The notes beneath the pieces were generated by a model. The model saw only the letters and a program-made list of their open reading frames with translations, did no database searches and was not told the origin of the DNA. Positions 36,901 through 49,700 of a DNA stretch of 64,000 nucleotides are shown one piece after another. Origin of the DNA: Tyto alba (taxonomy: Eukaryota; Chordata; Aves; Strigiformes; Tytonidae); contig NW_024881282.1 of assembly GCF_018691265.1 (NCBI RefSeq), forward strand, positions 52,521,122-52,585,121. The letters are read 5' to 3'. The translations under genes were made by a program, and so were the position numbers. Each line of letters begins with the position of its first letter. Positions within the stretch are counted from its first letter, which is position 1.

Positions 36901-37710
36901 ATGTTATTTGTGAACGCTACAACTATTAATTACATGCAGGGAAAGATTACATTTCTTTTGTAAAGAAAAAAATCTGTTCAGCTTTTTTTTTGTTCTCCTT
37001 GACAAACCAATTATTAGCCAGGGCAAACTGACCCTGGTTTTGATCAAAGGAGCAATTCATCTCATCCTGCAAGTCCTGCAGCATAACAACTATCTGTCGT
37101 TGCAGAATGTGCGGGTTGCCTTTAGCTGCCAACCCCATCCAGGCATGAGAAAAGGGAGTGAGGAAAAACCTATAAAGCCCAAAATAAAACTGTGGATTCT
37201 TCTGGTTCTTGTCAGGTTCAGTTACGGTGGGACAGAAACAGCAGTAAATTCACTGAGGCTCTATCAGATCAAAACAGCTCAGTTATAAATATCATTCATA
37301 TAAACCATGTGGGCAAGAGAGAAACTGTCGGAAGAAGGGAAGGGAAAATAGGTCTTCTGCACTTCAATAAAGTATATGATGTTTTTATAGATTATAACAC
37401 AAAAAATTAAAGCTTAACATGTGTATGCCTATACATGTGTGAAGGCATGCATATGTACATACCCACACGGCAGTGTTAACTTAAACATTTAAATATTATA
37501 AATCCAAATATTTTACTATAATAAAATACATAGATTTCACTATCTGTAGACAAAATTAGAGTATGATGTAAAACTAGGAGAACAAGAGTTTTGAAGAAGT
37601 GTTTCACGTTTTCCTCAGGAATTGACTCGACTTGGAGTGCTTCTGATAGGATGAACAGCATAGTCTCGCTTGACTTTGCAACTGGTGAGTAGCTCAGAGG
37701 GTTGTGATCA

Positions 37711-37738
37711 TTAAAGGTGATGACCTTTAAAGGTGATG
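37711..37738. repeat. Short tandem repeat containing a 12-base palindrome
   Basis: The unit ttaaaggtgatg occurs at 37711-37722 and 37727-37738. The junction forms the perfect palindrome ACCTTTAAAGGT (37723-37734). No function is known. Confidence 0.8.
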
Positions 37739-38340
37739 GGAAGGATGATGACCAAAGCCCTTGTTTACCTACACATTCGATAGAAGGAGGTTGTTTCTTA
37801 TGTCTCACAGCTGTAATTGAAACTATCAGTAAGAATCTTAATGACATACAATTTTGCCAAGTTTTCTGTGCTTGATGGTGATGCGTTTGAGTTTTTTTAG
37901 GTTTTGAGATGCCTTGACACTATTATTAGAGTACAATTAAGAATTAATTTACATTAAATAGCTACAACTTGCCAGCTGATAATACACTTTCCCTCCTTTC
38001 TGACTGCAGCTAGATCTACAGCAGGGTCTTAACTACCAGAGTTCATTAACTAGTGAGAGGTTAATATATGTATGTCGGTTCAGTAAAGCATAAATGAGAG
38101 AGAACACACTAGCAAAACCATTAACATTGCAATGGCTACAACTATACAATAAGAGAATAGGAATACGTCAAAATGATGGGAATGCAGCAAACTTTTCAAC
38201 AAGGGAATTAGCTTTGTTACAGAAGTTCATGAGAAGTAAAGCTATGTATAGATTACATGCCATCTACCAAAATTAGTAAATCTGTTTTCTTCTTAAAAAT
38301 TGTCTTACTTTTGGACACACTGCTAAATTTGAGCTTTTAT

Positions 38341-38395
38341 TTAAAAAACAAAACAAAATAAAACAAACAAAACCAAAAAACCAAAAAACCCAATT
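38341..38395. repeat. CAAAA-type simple repeat
   Basis: About 55 bases of A with isolated C, as AAAAC, AAAC and AACC units. It is low-complexity sequence. Confidence 0.8.
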
Positions 38396-41300
38396 TTAAA
38401 GTGTTTTTTTTTGCCACTGTCTCTTGATTTCTTGCCCAGGGGGAGCTGAGGTCGTTGAGTTCTGTTGTCAATGTCATACATTTGCTGGTTTAGGTCCCCT
38501 GTCAACTAAACACCCAGATATTTGCTTAACTTCAAAGGGGTAAACCATGGGCTTCAAGATAAGCTGGGTACTTATCTGCTCACAGCCTTACAGATCAGTC
38601 CTTAATGAACACAGGGAGTGAAGACAGAGTCAAAGAAAAATTGGTTTCAATGGAAATCAGGAACACAGGGGAGGAAATGTACAGAAACTGGAGCCCTAAC
38701 TTCAAAACTGTGAAGCAAAAAGAACCACTATCTGCCCCCAAAGCTTCCTCTGTTCTTCTCTGTTGGGTTTTCATGTTCACTTGGTGCCTATCATTGTGTC
38801 TTTGGTCATGTCCAAAACTATTGCAGACTGATAGTCCATCCTTAAGCACAGCTGGGAAATCAGAGCAGCATTCATTTGCTCCAGCTTTAGGTTCATTATG
38901 TTAGACACTTTAATCAGAGCTGGTTGTCCTTAGCTCCCTTTTCAATCAGTGGAGGAAATAAGGAATGGGTCAAGGGGATATTTAATTTCTGTTGACAACT
39001 TCTGCATCTACTAATGTGCTGTCTTCAGCCCATTTCTGTCTGCTAACTACGGTGAAAGCTTCAGGTGAGTGAGTTAGATTAGACCTTCAGTACAGGAATG
39101 CCCAGTGTCTCTCTCCCAAAGTTTCATCTTTCCCTTCTACACTCCCTTCCCACCCAGTGGAGCTCACAGCCTGGTAGCTGAAGCCCCGGGGTGACAGGAT
39201 GGAAGGTCTTGGCTCCTTGCAAGCAGAATTTGTGACTTGCGTTAATCTTGAAATTATTGCATTAGTGGGGCTTCTGGAAGGACATAAGAAGCAGGCCAAC
39301 CCTCTAGAGAGCTTCTCAGTCTGTGGATTCCAGTTGAGCAGACATCTGCTGTTAGTCCTGGATGTGGCACTTCCATAGAGGAACAAGATTCAGGATACAT
39401 ATTGAAGTAGATGAGAATGATTTTAGACAGCTGCCTGTTCAGCAGACTCGGACTCTTGCAGATCCACTTATTGCTCCTCGTTTATTGTAAAGAGTCATTA
39501 GGCATTAAAGCCTAAGGATCTCTGCTGAAGTCTGTGATCCTGAAGCTTAACATTGAGCACTTCTCTTTTTTGGAGTTTAAGTCTTTTTTTTGAGTGTTGC
39601 TTTAAGGGCTCAAGTCAGTAACTTTTGCACATGCAGGTGAGTATAAAGTCTCAGGAGTTTGAGAGGAGGAAGATAACGTAGAGGAGAAGGGTAACAGTAC
39701 TGGACTCTGAATCTGCTGCTAATGCACTGGCAAGCCAGACCTAGCACATGTGCATTTGCACTACTAAAGAACACAAAAAAGCTACAGCGCTAGTGTTTTA
39801 AAAATGAAGGAAAAGTTTGGAAATAGTTTTGATGGAGTTGCCATTCTGGTGACCTCCCTACCGCAAGGATGTCAGAAGCACCTCCTCTCACCAGGAGTTA
39901 TCCTTCCTCCTCTGCCATGTGTTGGCTTGGAAGGGGTGGGATTATTGGCGGCATAGCCAGAAATAGTGGGGTGACGGTTTATCCAGAGGTGAATCAGAGT
40001 GCATGTACTGGGCCAGCATTGTCTGTGGAAAGGATACTAATACTCTGGGTATAGCTGATGTCTGAATGTACAGACCCCCTTTGTAAGGTAAGTTTTTGTG
40101 TCTCTTCTTGACTACAGATGATGAATGATATTTTTCTATAATTTCATTTTCTGCTGCAGCTGCCATCCAGCCTTCTGAAGTAAAAGTCTATAAGCTACTG
40201 CTATAAGTCACTAGGTGGAAGCATCTACCTTAATACTAGTAGCATAACTCCTTATTAGAGAGGTATGCTTTTCAGTTCCTTTCTCATCTTTAATTTCTAC
40301 ATCACTTTACACAGTGTCTCATTATCAAACACTGTGGATCGTAGTGCTATTATTGTCTGATTCAGCAAAATATTTCAACACAAGCCCAAGTCCATCCAAG
40401 GCCCTAACCCTGCACTATTTGGTAATACACTTTATGTTGCATAGTGACTAGTACTTGCGAGGTTGGGACTTCATTTGGTAGACATGTAAATACGGGTTTA
40501 AACTGAGCTCACAGGAGCAAATGCTTGAGTGTCTGAGCTGGGACTAACACAAGTCTTTCTGCCCTGCAAACAACTTTAGCAAAAATCCAGAACGATGCCT
40601 TCACAGAAGGGCTTTCTGAGCCCCTTCTTTCTGTACCAGTACCTCTCATTTTCTCCACACTATGATTTCTCTTCTCCCTTTCTGCTCTCCACTCAGAATA
40701 ATTGTTTGCCTTGGAGACAATTCAGGGTGCCAATTAGCTGTGAGCTGGGCAGCCTGAAGAGTGGTATTATTGTGATGGAAAACATAACTAATTTGAGCGA
40801 TAGGTCTTTTACAGCATTGTAACTCTGTTAACTAAATGGCCATGATCCACATGTACTTTTTTTCTCCAGGATTTGGTTTCCTGATTCTTCTCCAAACCTG
40901 TTCCGGTCTGGAATATTCACTAATGTTCTGGAACTGGCCAGATAGGGGGACAGTGATGTTACGCAGATAAGGAGGTAAGTGGAGATGGGCCATCCAGCTG
41001 GGTGTTGCATTCTGGCATGCCAGAGGCTAGAGCCGCAGGGTGATGATTTCTAGGTCTCTCCATGCCTGCCAAAAAGGCTTCCTTCTGACTGCTCCCTGCT
41101 AGCTCTTTCTGGCTGGAGAAATGATATAAGCATCTCCTAATGTACTTTAGGCAGCGGCAGCAGGGCTAATTCAATTTAAATCATCTAAGCTAACCTGGTA
41201 GATTTTGCATGAAAGTGGATTAGCAAGTGCTGAAACCACCACTTTGCCAGCGGAGCTCCATAGCTGATAACCTCATGGAAAGGGACTGCAAGCAGCTGTG

Positions 41301-42549
41301 GGAGGTTTGCCCCAGCAGTGCTTTACCCTTCTTGGCCCTGGCAACTCTGCAGCAGGAGGGCAAACCAGCCAGATCCTAATCCAGCTCTTCTTCCATCAGT
41401 GGGTTCTTCTGCAAATGCCAGTCTTTATTGTGGGTGATACGCAAATCGGAAAGCACCGAATTTGCTTTTCATACTGCAGGCTATGACGCTGAGAAATAAA
41501 CAAAAAGAAATCTGGTTTTTACTTGTTAGCTGAGCAGTTTTGATTTGAAAATCACTGACAGACGTCAAACATGGGACCCCACAATGAAATGTTTACAGTG
41601 CCATTTCAGAGAGGGACTCCACTTTGAAATTAAGTGAAAGTATGCGGGAAGTTTGCAGAGCAGGGCATGTGTAAGGGTAGAAAATTAAAGCACGATGGAG
41701 CCATCAGCATTCAGGGTTTAGGGAAAAAACTGGTATTCATATTCCTCATGTTTCTTCTCAATTGACAAGATGATCCCTTCCATTTGTGGTTATTGGGCTA
41801 GCTTTTGTCTTGATTTCCCTGTATTTTCAATTTGCCAGCTTTGGCTTTGTGTTACTTTCCTTTATAAATAGTACTAGCAAACTGTAGAGCTCTGCACACT
41901 TTATTGTGAGGTGGACAAAGAAAACAAATTCGTTCATGTTTTTCTTGTGTGAACACGTGCAATATGTTTCATGCAAACCAATGTGTTATTTAGCACTGAC
42001 TCTGTAATGGCATTTTAATTTGATGGAGAACACTCTTGACACTTATTTCTACTTCATTTTCTCTTGGAACAGCAGCTGCTGCTTTCCATAACACAAATGA
42101 AGAAGGCTAACTTCTATAATTCGACACTTGAAATGATTTTATTAATAGAATCTGTTGATTTGTTTACTGTTGGTAAACCCCAAATATTCCTCCAAATAGG
42201 AAGTTACTGTTAGGCCTGTTATTATATATATTACACTCATACCTCATATTTTATCTATACAGGGCTCACTTCTTGTTACAGACAATAGAGAAAGCAATTA
42301 CAAAGCAACTTGCTTTTTACTTTTAAAACGTAAAAGTTATAAGCTGTAGTGAGTTGGAAGAACATGAGTAACTCTATGGGACAGAAATACTCTGAAGTGC
42401 ATTCAATCAGCTGTGGAAGTACAGAAAACAGGACCATCAAGAGACACTTTGTGAAGGTAGTTGGCAGTAAATGAGATGTGAATCTCTTGTGCCTTCTGCC
42501 AGCAAAGCTCCCTTTGCAGTTTGGGTTGTTGTTTCAACAGGCAGCATAC

Positions 42550-43110
42550 AGATGAGCAGAGGAAGTAATTCTTCCCTTGTACAACCACACCTGCAATATC
42601 ACTTTTGTAGTCCAGGCTAGTGATTAACAGAAAGAATCATACAAACCAGAGAAGTGCTTAGAGAAGGGAGCACTAGAACAGGGACAGCTCGGGGGGAAAG
42701 GGATGCTCATTCATGTATCAGAGAGGTACACAGGGGGTGGTTTTTAGGGGCCACGCTGGCAGGATACACGATCTTAAAAGCTGTGTGCACCATGGAGCAA
42801 GGGATGCTATAGCGATAGGCAAAACTGGGGGAAAAACCTCATGATAAATAGATATTAGGGTGTAAGATGGAAAGAAACATATGAAGAGGGACAATATGGG
42901 CTGAAGAAGAGGAGGAGAAGCCTTCTGGTGGGTCAGCGGTATGAAGTTGCTGACTGCTCTCTCTGGGGAAGTGGCAGAAACCTCACTGTTGGGAGCATGT
43001 GAAGCTAGTCTAAACAAGACCATAATAAATGTTTGCTGGAGAACAGTCCTGTGCTGGCAGGGAATGCTGGGTGACCTAATGGGTCTTTTCCATCTGTGAA
43101 GTCTACAAAT
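42550..43110 (+). mobile_element. CR1-type LINE fragment, 3' end, degenerate
   Basis: Along its length the sequence follows the 3' part of amniote CR1 LINEs. It starts with a block like the end of the reverse-transcriptase region (aggaagtaattct, then cacacctgcaata and tgtagtccaggct around 42560-42620). It continues with a region carrying aagatggaaagaaa. It ends with the characteristic CR1 tail: gtgctggcagggaatg (43051-43066), then gacctaatgggtcttttcc (43073-43091) and catct. No open reading frame survives, so it is an old 5'-truncated copy inserted in + orientation. CR1 is the dominant LINE of birds and other sauropsids. Boundaries are approximate because divergence is high. Confidence 0.7.
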
Positions 43111-43125
43111 AACAACAGATGATGC

Positions 43126-43150
43126 AAAAAAAAAAAAAAAAAAAAAAAAA
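43126..43150. repeat. Poly-A tract (25 A)
   Basis: An uninterrupted run of 25 A, 15 bases beyond the CR1 tail. CR1 elements normally end in short direct repeats and not poly-A, so this may be a separate expansion. Confidence 0.9.
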
Positions 43151-43329
43151 GTGTGAAACTTGCACCAGCATTTTTCAGAAAGCAATTCTTCGCTTTCCTA
43201 AAGCAGAGAAAAAGCAATCTGAAATCACCCAAAGACATTTATTGAACCTTATCTAAGCCTGTTTTTACAAAATATGTTAGTAATCGACTGGCAGGGTGAA
43301 ACCTTGGGCTGACTGACATCTGGTGGAGT

Positions 43330-43720
43330 CCTACCACCCCGGGGTTTCACCGCGAGGGAGGCTGTATCGCCTGGAGCTCTGCAGAGAGGACTTCGAAGTG
43401 GGGAAGGCCATGGCACCACCGCAGCCCCACGGGTGTTTTGCCGATGGGGCCGGCGCGTTGCTGCAGGGCCTGCCTGTGCGGTTCCCCTGAGGGCAGAGCC
43501 AGGAGGGCGCTTCGCTAGCAGAGGAGGTGACTGCTCCGTCCCCTCACCACCCTGGCTCCCAGCTAGCAGCAACCCACTCCTTGTGCCATTTCCATTAACC
43601 GTGTTGTTTTGCCTCGGCAGAGGTGAGGGAGCGCTCGCGCGGGCGGCCCCGCCACAGGCCCGGGGCAGGGATCACATTCGGCAGAGGGGCGACGACAAGT
43701 GGCAGGAGGCAGTGGGGGGT
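43330..43720. promoter_or_regulatory. Orphan CpG island
   Basis: About 390 bases with roughly 27 CpG by hand count and about 65% G+C, in a neighbourhood that is otherwise AT-rich and CpG-poor. The densest part is 43630-43690 (GCGCTCGCGCGGGCGG region). No protein-coding exon is recognised. Open frames on both strands (107-109 codons) overlap and look composition-driven. It is most simply read as the promoter of an unannotated non-coding transcript or as an unmethylated regulatory island. A decayed GC-rich repeat or retrocopy is the alternative. Confidence 0.45.
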
Positions 43721-46700
43721 GATTGTCTTCTCCACCAGCATGGCTGGACCCAGAGGATGTGATTGATTGTTCACTGCCTCACGATGGGTGGGACAGCATC
43801 CACCTGAGGATCTAGCTCTGCCTGGCCCAGCTTTTCCATCCCGTCGTGTCTGAGCACAGCGTAGAGCTCTACAGCTCGGAGGATAGCCATCCTGGGGCCA
43901 AGGGGAGCACTTACCACCACGGGGATCCTGATGACTCCCCAGCCATGTCCCGAGGCAGGTGAAGGCTCTGGCATGCTGATCAGATCATCTGGGGAACCAG
44001 AGTTGTTTGGTGCATTTTACCAACCAGAACTGGGAAATAAACTTAGGCACAGCCCCTCCTCAGAACAGTTTTTTGTCTCATTTGCACCCCAGAAAAGAAA
44101 GAAGAAAAAAAAAAAAAAGGTCACAGCTATTTTAAAATAATCTAAAAAAAGAGCAGATAAGAGCATTGCACTTGTAGTATCACTCTTTTCTTCTCACAAG
44201 CCTGCCTCTCCCCCTTGCCCATTGCAGTAATCCTGCAGGGATGTTTTGTTTGGTTTGCTTGTTTTGTTTGGATTGGAAAATTCCCATTAGTTGTAGCTCA
44301 AAAATTGTAGCAGGAAAACTAGAAAGTGAAACCAGCCAGATACATAAGAAAAATTAATGGCCTGCTTTCATTATTTCTCCTTAGATTTCAGACGGAGCAG
44401 ATGTTCTCTCTTTTCTGCTCGTCTCAGAGCCAACACTCTTTGCTTAGGCTTTGTCCCTGCTGTCCTTTGGGGATGTTCTGCCCTTGCTGGGCTTTTGGCC
44501 CCTGCCTACTTTCCCTTTTGTAGTGATGCTCTTGAGGTCTAGGAACATGAAGGCAATGGTGAGGAGAAGTGGGAGGACAATGGGTGCAAGGCAGAAGGGC
44601 TGTACCTCTGCGATGGGCCAGCTGGGTGGGCCGAGGGACAGGGATGGGACAGCAGCAGCTCCCCGTGCTGAGCCCGAGCTGCCACAGCTCAAACCCCCCT
44701 TTCTGGGGGATTTCTGTGACCCAGGGCTGTCCACCCTTGGTTGCCTTCAGCAGGGGCTGAGAGGTGGTCCCAGCCTCCAGCCCCGCTGTGCTTGCTTGGG
44801 CTGTGCAACCCTAAGATGTTCAAGAAAGCACAATAAAAACTAGGGCAGTGCTGAGCCACAACGTCTTTGATTCATGCTCAGTAACCACATGAGAGGACCT
44901 CATGCTTATAAAAGTAAACTGCTTCAGCATTAAGAGAAATATTTATGAAGATGATGCCAGCACAGCTGACCTGCTAGTCTTCTGCAAACAGACGTATTTC
45001 CTGATGTCTCCTCCCGCCCGCAACCTTCCTTTTTCTGCCAGGTTGTTACATCTTTCTTTTGTCAACGTTCGCTTTGTTGTGTTGTTTCAGGGACCAGAAA
45101 GGATGAGTCCCGCAACTGCCGCACCCCAGCAGCACCCTGGCAGCCCCACAATGTGTAGTGATCTCAGTACTCCTTTGCTGTACCTGACTGCTGAGTTTGG
45201 CATCTGTCTAACTGTTCTCATGTCCTGACCACAGTTCTGGAGACACCAATGTCTACCTCCTTGTAAGTTGTGCCTTGGTTTTCTGGACTGTCAGAGCCTG
45301 TGCTTGGCCTCTCCTGTCAGTCCTGCTAGGAAGTGCTGTGGTGGGCCATCTACCCTTATCATGCTCTTCCCTCACTCTCAGGCTTTTGAATGTCATTATG
45401 GTCAGCTTTGTTTTGACTGACTCCAGTGGCTTTCAGGGTGTCTCAGAGAAGGTGCCTTGCCTTGCGTGCTCCAATTTTCATTCAGGGCAAGAATTATGTC
45501 ATACCCTTGGCAATGCCCAGGTCTGCCAAATCGCACAAAATATTCCTTAACTTTCCAGCTCATCATGCTTGTCTGAATGCCCTCCAGGGACCCACCCTGT
45601 TGGAAATGGAGGAAATAATCCCCAGTGACAAGGGAGCGCTCTTCCAGCCTTTTCCCATGGCTGGTTTGGGATTTCCTGATGCAGCAGAGTTTCCCATAGC
45701 TGTTGGTTACTGGATGTACTGAAAGCTTCTCACCGTGCTGTGCGCACTCTCTGTCACACCTAGTGAGCAGACTCACCCTGAGGTTCATCTTGTGTGTGGT
45801 TCTCCCTTTGGTCAGAATTTCTTAGCATTTCTCCCCCAACCCTCACTGCTGTTGCCTTGTCTTCCTGGCTGTTCCATTTGGTCCCTGCCCCTTCATCTCA
45901 GTCCCTTCCTTGCCCACCCGGCCGCTTCCTTGCACTTGAACTGTTACCTCCTTGCCCTTCAGAGAGAGGCAAGTCCAAGTTTTGCAAACCACCACATGTG
46001 GCTTTAGGCATCTGAGCTTTAGAATGTAGAGATTTTCATTGATGACTGCCTTGGGTTATCCTGTGGTTTTTAAAAAAAGCTCTGGGCTGTTTCAAGGAAG
46101 CAGAAATATTAGAGCCCTGGCCATCACGTTTTCCTCCCAGCCTTCTCTGAAATATTTAGGCCTGTCCATGAGGATAAGAGCAGTGTTCATTACAGAAGGG
46201 TGCATATATATGTATGAATGTGTATGCATATACATGTGTTTATGTGTGTATGTGGACTCCTTGTGCTAGACCAGGTGCCAGCAATGGAGTACAGTGAAAT
46301 GAATGCACACTGCTTGATTTTTTGGAAGTACCAGGAGTCCTATGGTTTCATTTGGCACTGCGGCTGTTCAGAGCTGGGGAATTTTTTTGTTGTCTTTTTG
46401 ACAGTTTATACCCTTTGGCAGGGAGAGGTTTTGGTGGTTTGGACCTGAGGGGCATGAAGAGGACATTTTGGATTGGAGGCTGGCAAAGCATTTGCCAATA
46501 ATTGTTCAACCATAGTAATAATATTAATAGGAAATGGCTAATAGTGTTCAACTCTAAGAAGCACAAGGATGAAGTAAGCCTTAGGAAATAAATGGGTAAT
46601 AGTAGTGTAGGTTGGTGGATGATGACTATCTGCCTTAATTTTGTACTGAGAGAATGCAAACAGTATTCAGTGTCTTAGAAAGTGAAACACTTTAAAACAT

Positions 46701-49700
46701 TTTTAAAAAATGAATGCTGCAAGCATCCCACTTGTGACAGTCATATGTATGATCTGGAGAGATCTGCTGGGACCTGAAGGATTTCTAAGGTGAGTTCCCT
46801 AATCAGATGTGTGCAGCAATGCCTGGTAAAGGGGTCTGATCTCCAAGCAATGTTTTTAGTTACAGCGAAACAAAGGATCAATCATAAAGAACCACCAAAG
46901 GGAAGGTGCATAATATTTGCGTTACGCAGCCTTCAGGATACAGTAATGACAGCTCTGGAGCTTGTCCTGCAAAGCATCACCCTGCACGTTGCAGGCAATG
47001 CTCGCTTCTCTAACCCCACCAGCACAGCTCTGAGTGATGCTGCTAAGGCCAAGTTTCACCCCTTACCTGTGGTCTTAGAATGCTGCTAATAGCAGTAACA
47101 CATAGGCCAAAAATACAGGCTTTTTTTTCTGCAAAATAAAATTATGGTCCTTTCATGGGAGCCCCCAAATGCCCAGAAAAATGAGTTTCCTCAGCATTGT
47201 GTGGGCTTCTGCACAATGGAAGCCACACATATCTTTTGCTGACTTGTGCCCCAAGAGATTATGGTTTGGAATGTAAAATCGTTGACAGTAATATACATTG
47301 AACAATCATTTTTTATTAGGAGGTTGAATGGTAGCAGTTAACAAATTAATCAGGGAACAGGGATACCAACATATGCCTTTATAGCTTATGGCATTGGTAG
47401 AACCCTTATTTTCTCCACTTGGTTTGTCTGTATGTTTTCAAAGGAATAAGTTATATGCTCATCATTTTTCTTGTTGTCCAAGACCTCAGCAACAAAACAG
47501 TAGGGAACTCCCATTACACATTTCGGCTTGAAAAGTATTCCTTTCTGCTCTCTGTAAAATGTGCAGGTCTAGTGATCCAAGTTAAACATTATTGGAATTT
47601 CACCATAAGTCAAAAACAATATTAATTTTGAGCCCACATATTTTTCTTCTGGTTGGGTATAAAAGTTTAAAATAAATACACACTCCAGACAATCTGTAAA
47701 TGGTAGTGAGCAATGGATGAAATGAGGAAAGGAAAACAAAACAACATGCATGTTTAACAACAGAGCAGCAGCAGTGTTGGGTGGTATGAACTCTTTTGGT
47801 ATGGTAGCAGGAATGAGAGTTATTTTACCCCCTCTGTGGTCTGGTTCAAAAGGAAGCGAAAGCTGGCATCATGCCGCTGAGCCGGGGTGGAAGATTTCTG
47901 TCCCATACAAATCCGTAATCGGGGTTACTCCTCGGTAACAGGGATTGTTGCAGAATATTAGCGTGGCATTTCTGAACTCCTGCATCCCTCCCTCCCTCCT
48001 TCCCTGCGCGGGAGACACTGCGCTGCTGTTTGTCTGAAGTCTAAGGACTGCCACAGCCATCTTTTTCAAATTAAAATGGCAATGTAAAGTTTTGTAAATG
48101 TTAGTTCTCCTAATTGACAGTGGCTTGTATAATTAAAATAAAATCACTAATACTTTCTCTTGTTTTCTTTTTTATCACTGAAGTTAATTTTTCAGTAACT
48201 CAGACAAGGTCTTCATTTTTATGAAGACCCATGCTGACCTCTAAATATCTGATTTTTTTCAGTGAGTGTTTATGCCCATCTGGTTTGAATTTAGCATTCT
48301 TATGAGTCATTTCACTTTGATAGGAACACTGTGCTATAGAAAACTTCTTTTAATATTTTAACATTTTAAATCAAATAGTGAATAGTGCATTACCTAAGCC
48401 CTGCTACAATTATGGAAACCAATGGGTTACTTTTCTTCTTCAGACGTTGTGTTTGCTCTCTTTGTGAAATAAATGTTGCTCATAGTAGAAAGGTCTACAA
48501 CACACATGTGTTCAAGTGTTTTACCATCTTTTGCTGCCACATCCTTTCCCAAACTTAATAACAGCCTTTTTGGAAAGAGCCTCAGTAGAGGAAGGATGAG
48601 TGATTCTATAGGAAGTAAGGATGTTCAGCACTTCCTTACATCTGACATCTAACCCAGGCAAAAGTGCTATATTTATTTTTCCATCAACACTGATTTTATT
48701 ACTTATTATGTTCTTACTACATGCATTTCCTGATGTTAAAGATATAACCGACTCTTTTGGGCTCTTTCTTTTTTGTTCAGCGAAGCTCTTAAATAGATAT
48801 TTTAAGAAACTCACAGTGATTTGCAAAAGAAAGGGAAGGAAAAATTTATAAGCAAGACATTAGAAGTACCGTGTTGTAGACACCATTCTATTTTAAAATA
48901 AAATCTGAGTTTGTAGGTATGTTGAGTTATAACTGAATAATCATATAAAATAGAATAGGCCAGTTCCAACTGGAAAACAAATGGAATATTTAAAAGTATT
49001 ATTTGTTTGCGCTAAGTGGAAATATATGTTATAAGTTCAGACTCCACTTCCTTTCTTGACTATTCAAATACATTTTAGCTCTTAAGAAAATGCAAAATAA
49101 AATAAAAATCTGATGTTTACTCCAGGACCCCCAACTAAAGGAGAATTTATTTCTGAGTAAGTATGAGTGAATTGCTTTAAACCAGATGAAAATTACAGCA
49201 TGTGATATGGGAAAATGTAAGAAGTTCTTTCTTCCACAAACACAAATTGTTTAAGCACTCATTTTAAGCAAATGCTTAGTGATTTTAGAATTTACATGTC
49301 TTCCCACGTACATGCAAATTAGACTGACACTTAAGTTTTTTCCCAGTTTACGGCCCCATAATTTCCTTTTTTGAAGCGCCTGTTCTCCCACTTCTATCCC
49401 AGTAAGTTGGGATTCAAGTAACAAAGGAGTGGACCTAATTTTCAACTGATCTTTAGCAGAAAATAGATAGCCACACCAGAAGGATGTAGCTTTGTGAGGA
49501 TTCAAAACAATACATTGTTGATATCCAGATGCTTGAGTGTATTTTGCGTTGACCAGGGCAGCAGAACAGCTAACGTGCTTTCAGTGAGACCTATTCACTT
49601 CAATAAAGCAAGTTTTTCAGTGCTATGCAGATCAGTCATTGTGTCTGTTTTATTTTGGTTGCATATTAGGTAGGATTAAAAAAAGGACAGGCCCATTAAC

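Larger units (their letters stand above)
33904..42549. other. Intergenic DNA
   Basis: Gene-poor AT-rich sequence. It holds a small CpG-rich patch at 34330-34460, several A runs (35252, 35768, 36311), a C/A-rich simple repeat at 38341-38395, a short tandem repeat at 37711-37738 and an unexplained minus-strand open frame at 36947-37250 (see findings). No gene is recognised. HMGA2, expected beyond this side by synteny, is not seen. Confidence 0.55.

Noticed and set aside
43348..43363. CTCF-like CCGCGAGGGAGGC in the orphan CpG island
   Set aside because: Mismatches at informative positions of the core, so not a convincing site without binding data.
44444..44734. 96-codon - strand open frame with a hydrophobic stretch that might be a small membrane protein
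   Set aside because: The + strand is open over the same bases for 130 codons, and there is no homology, promoter or poly(A) context.
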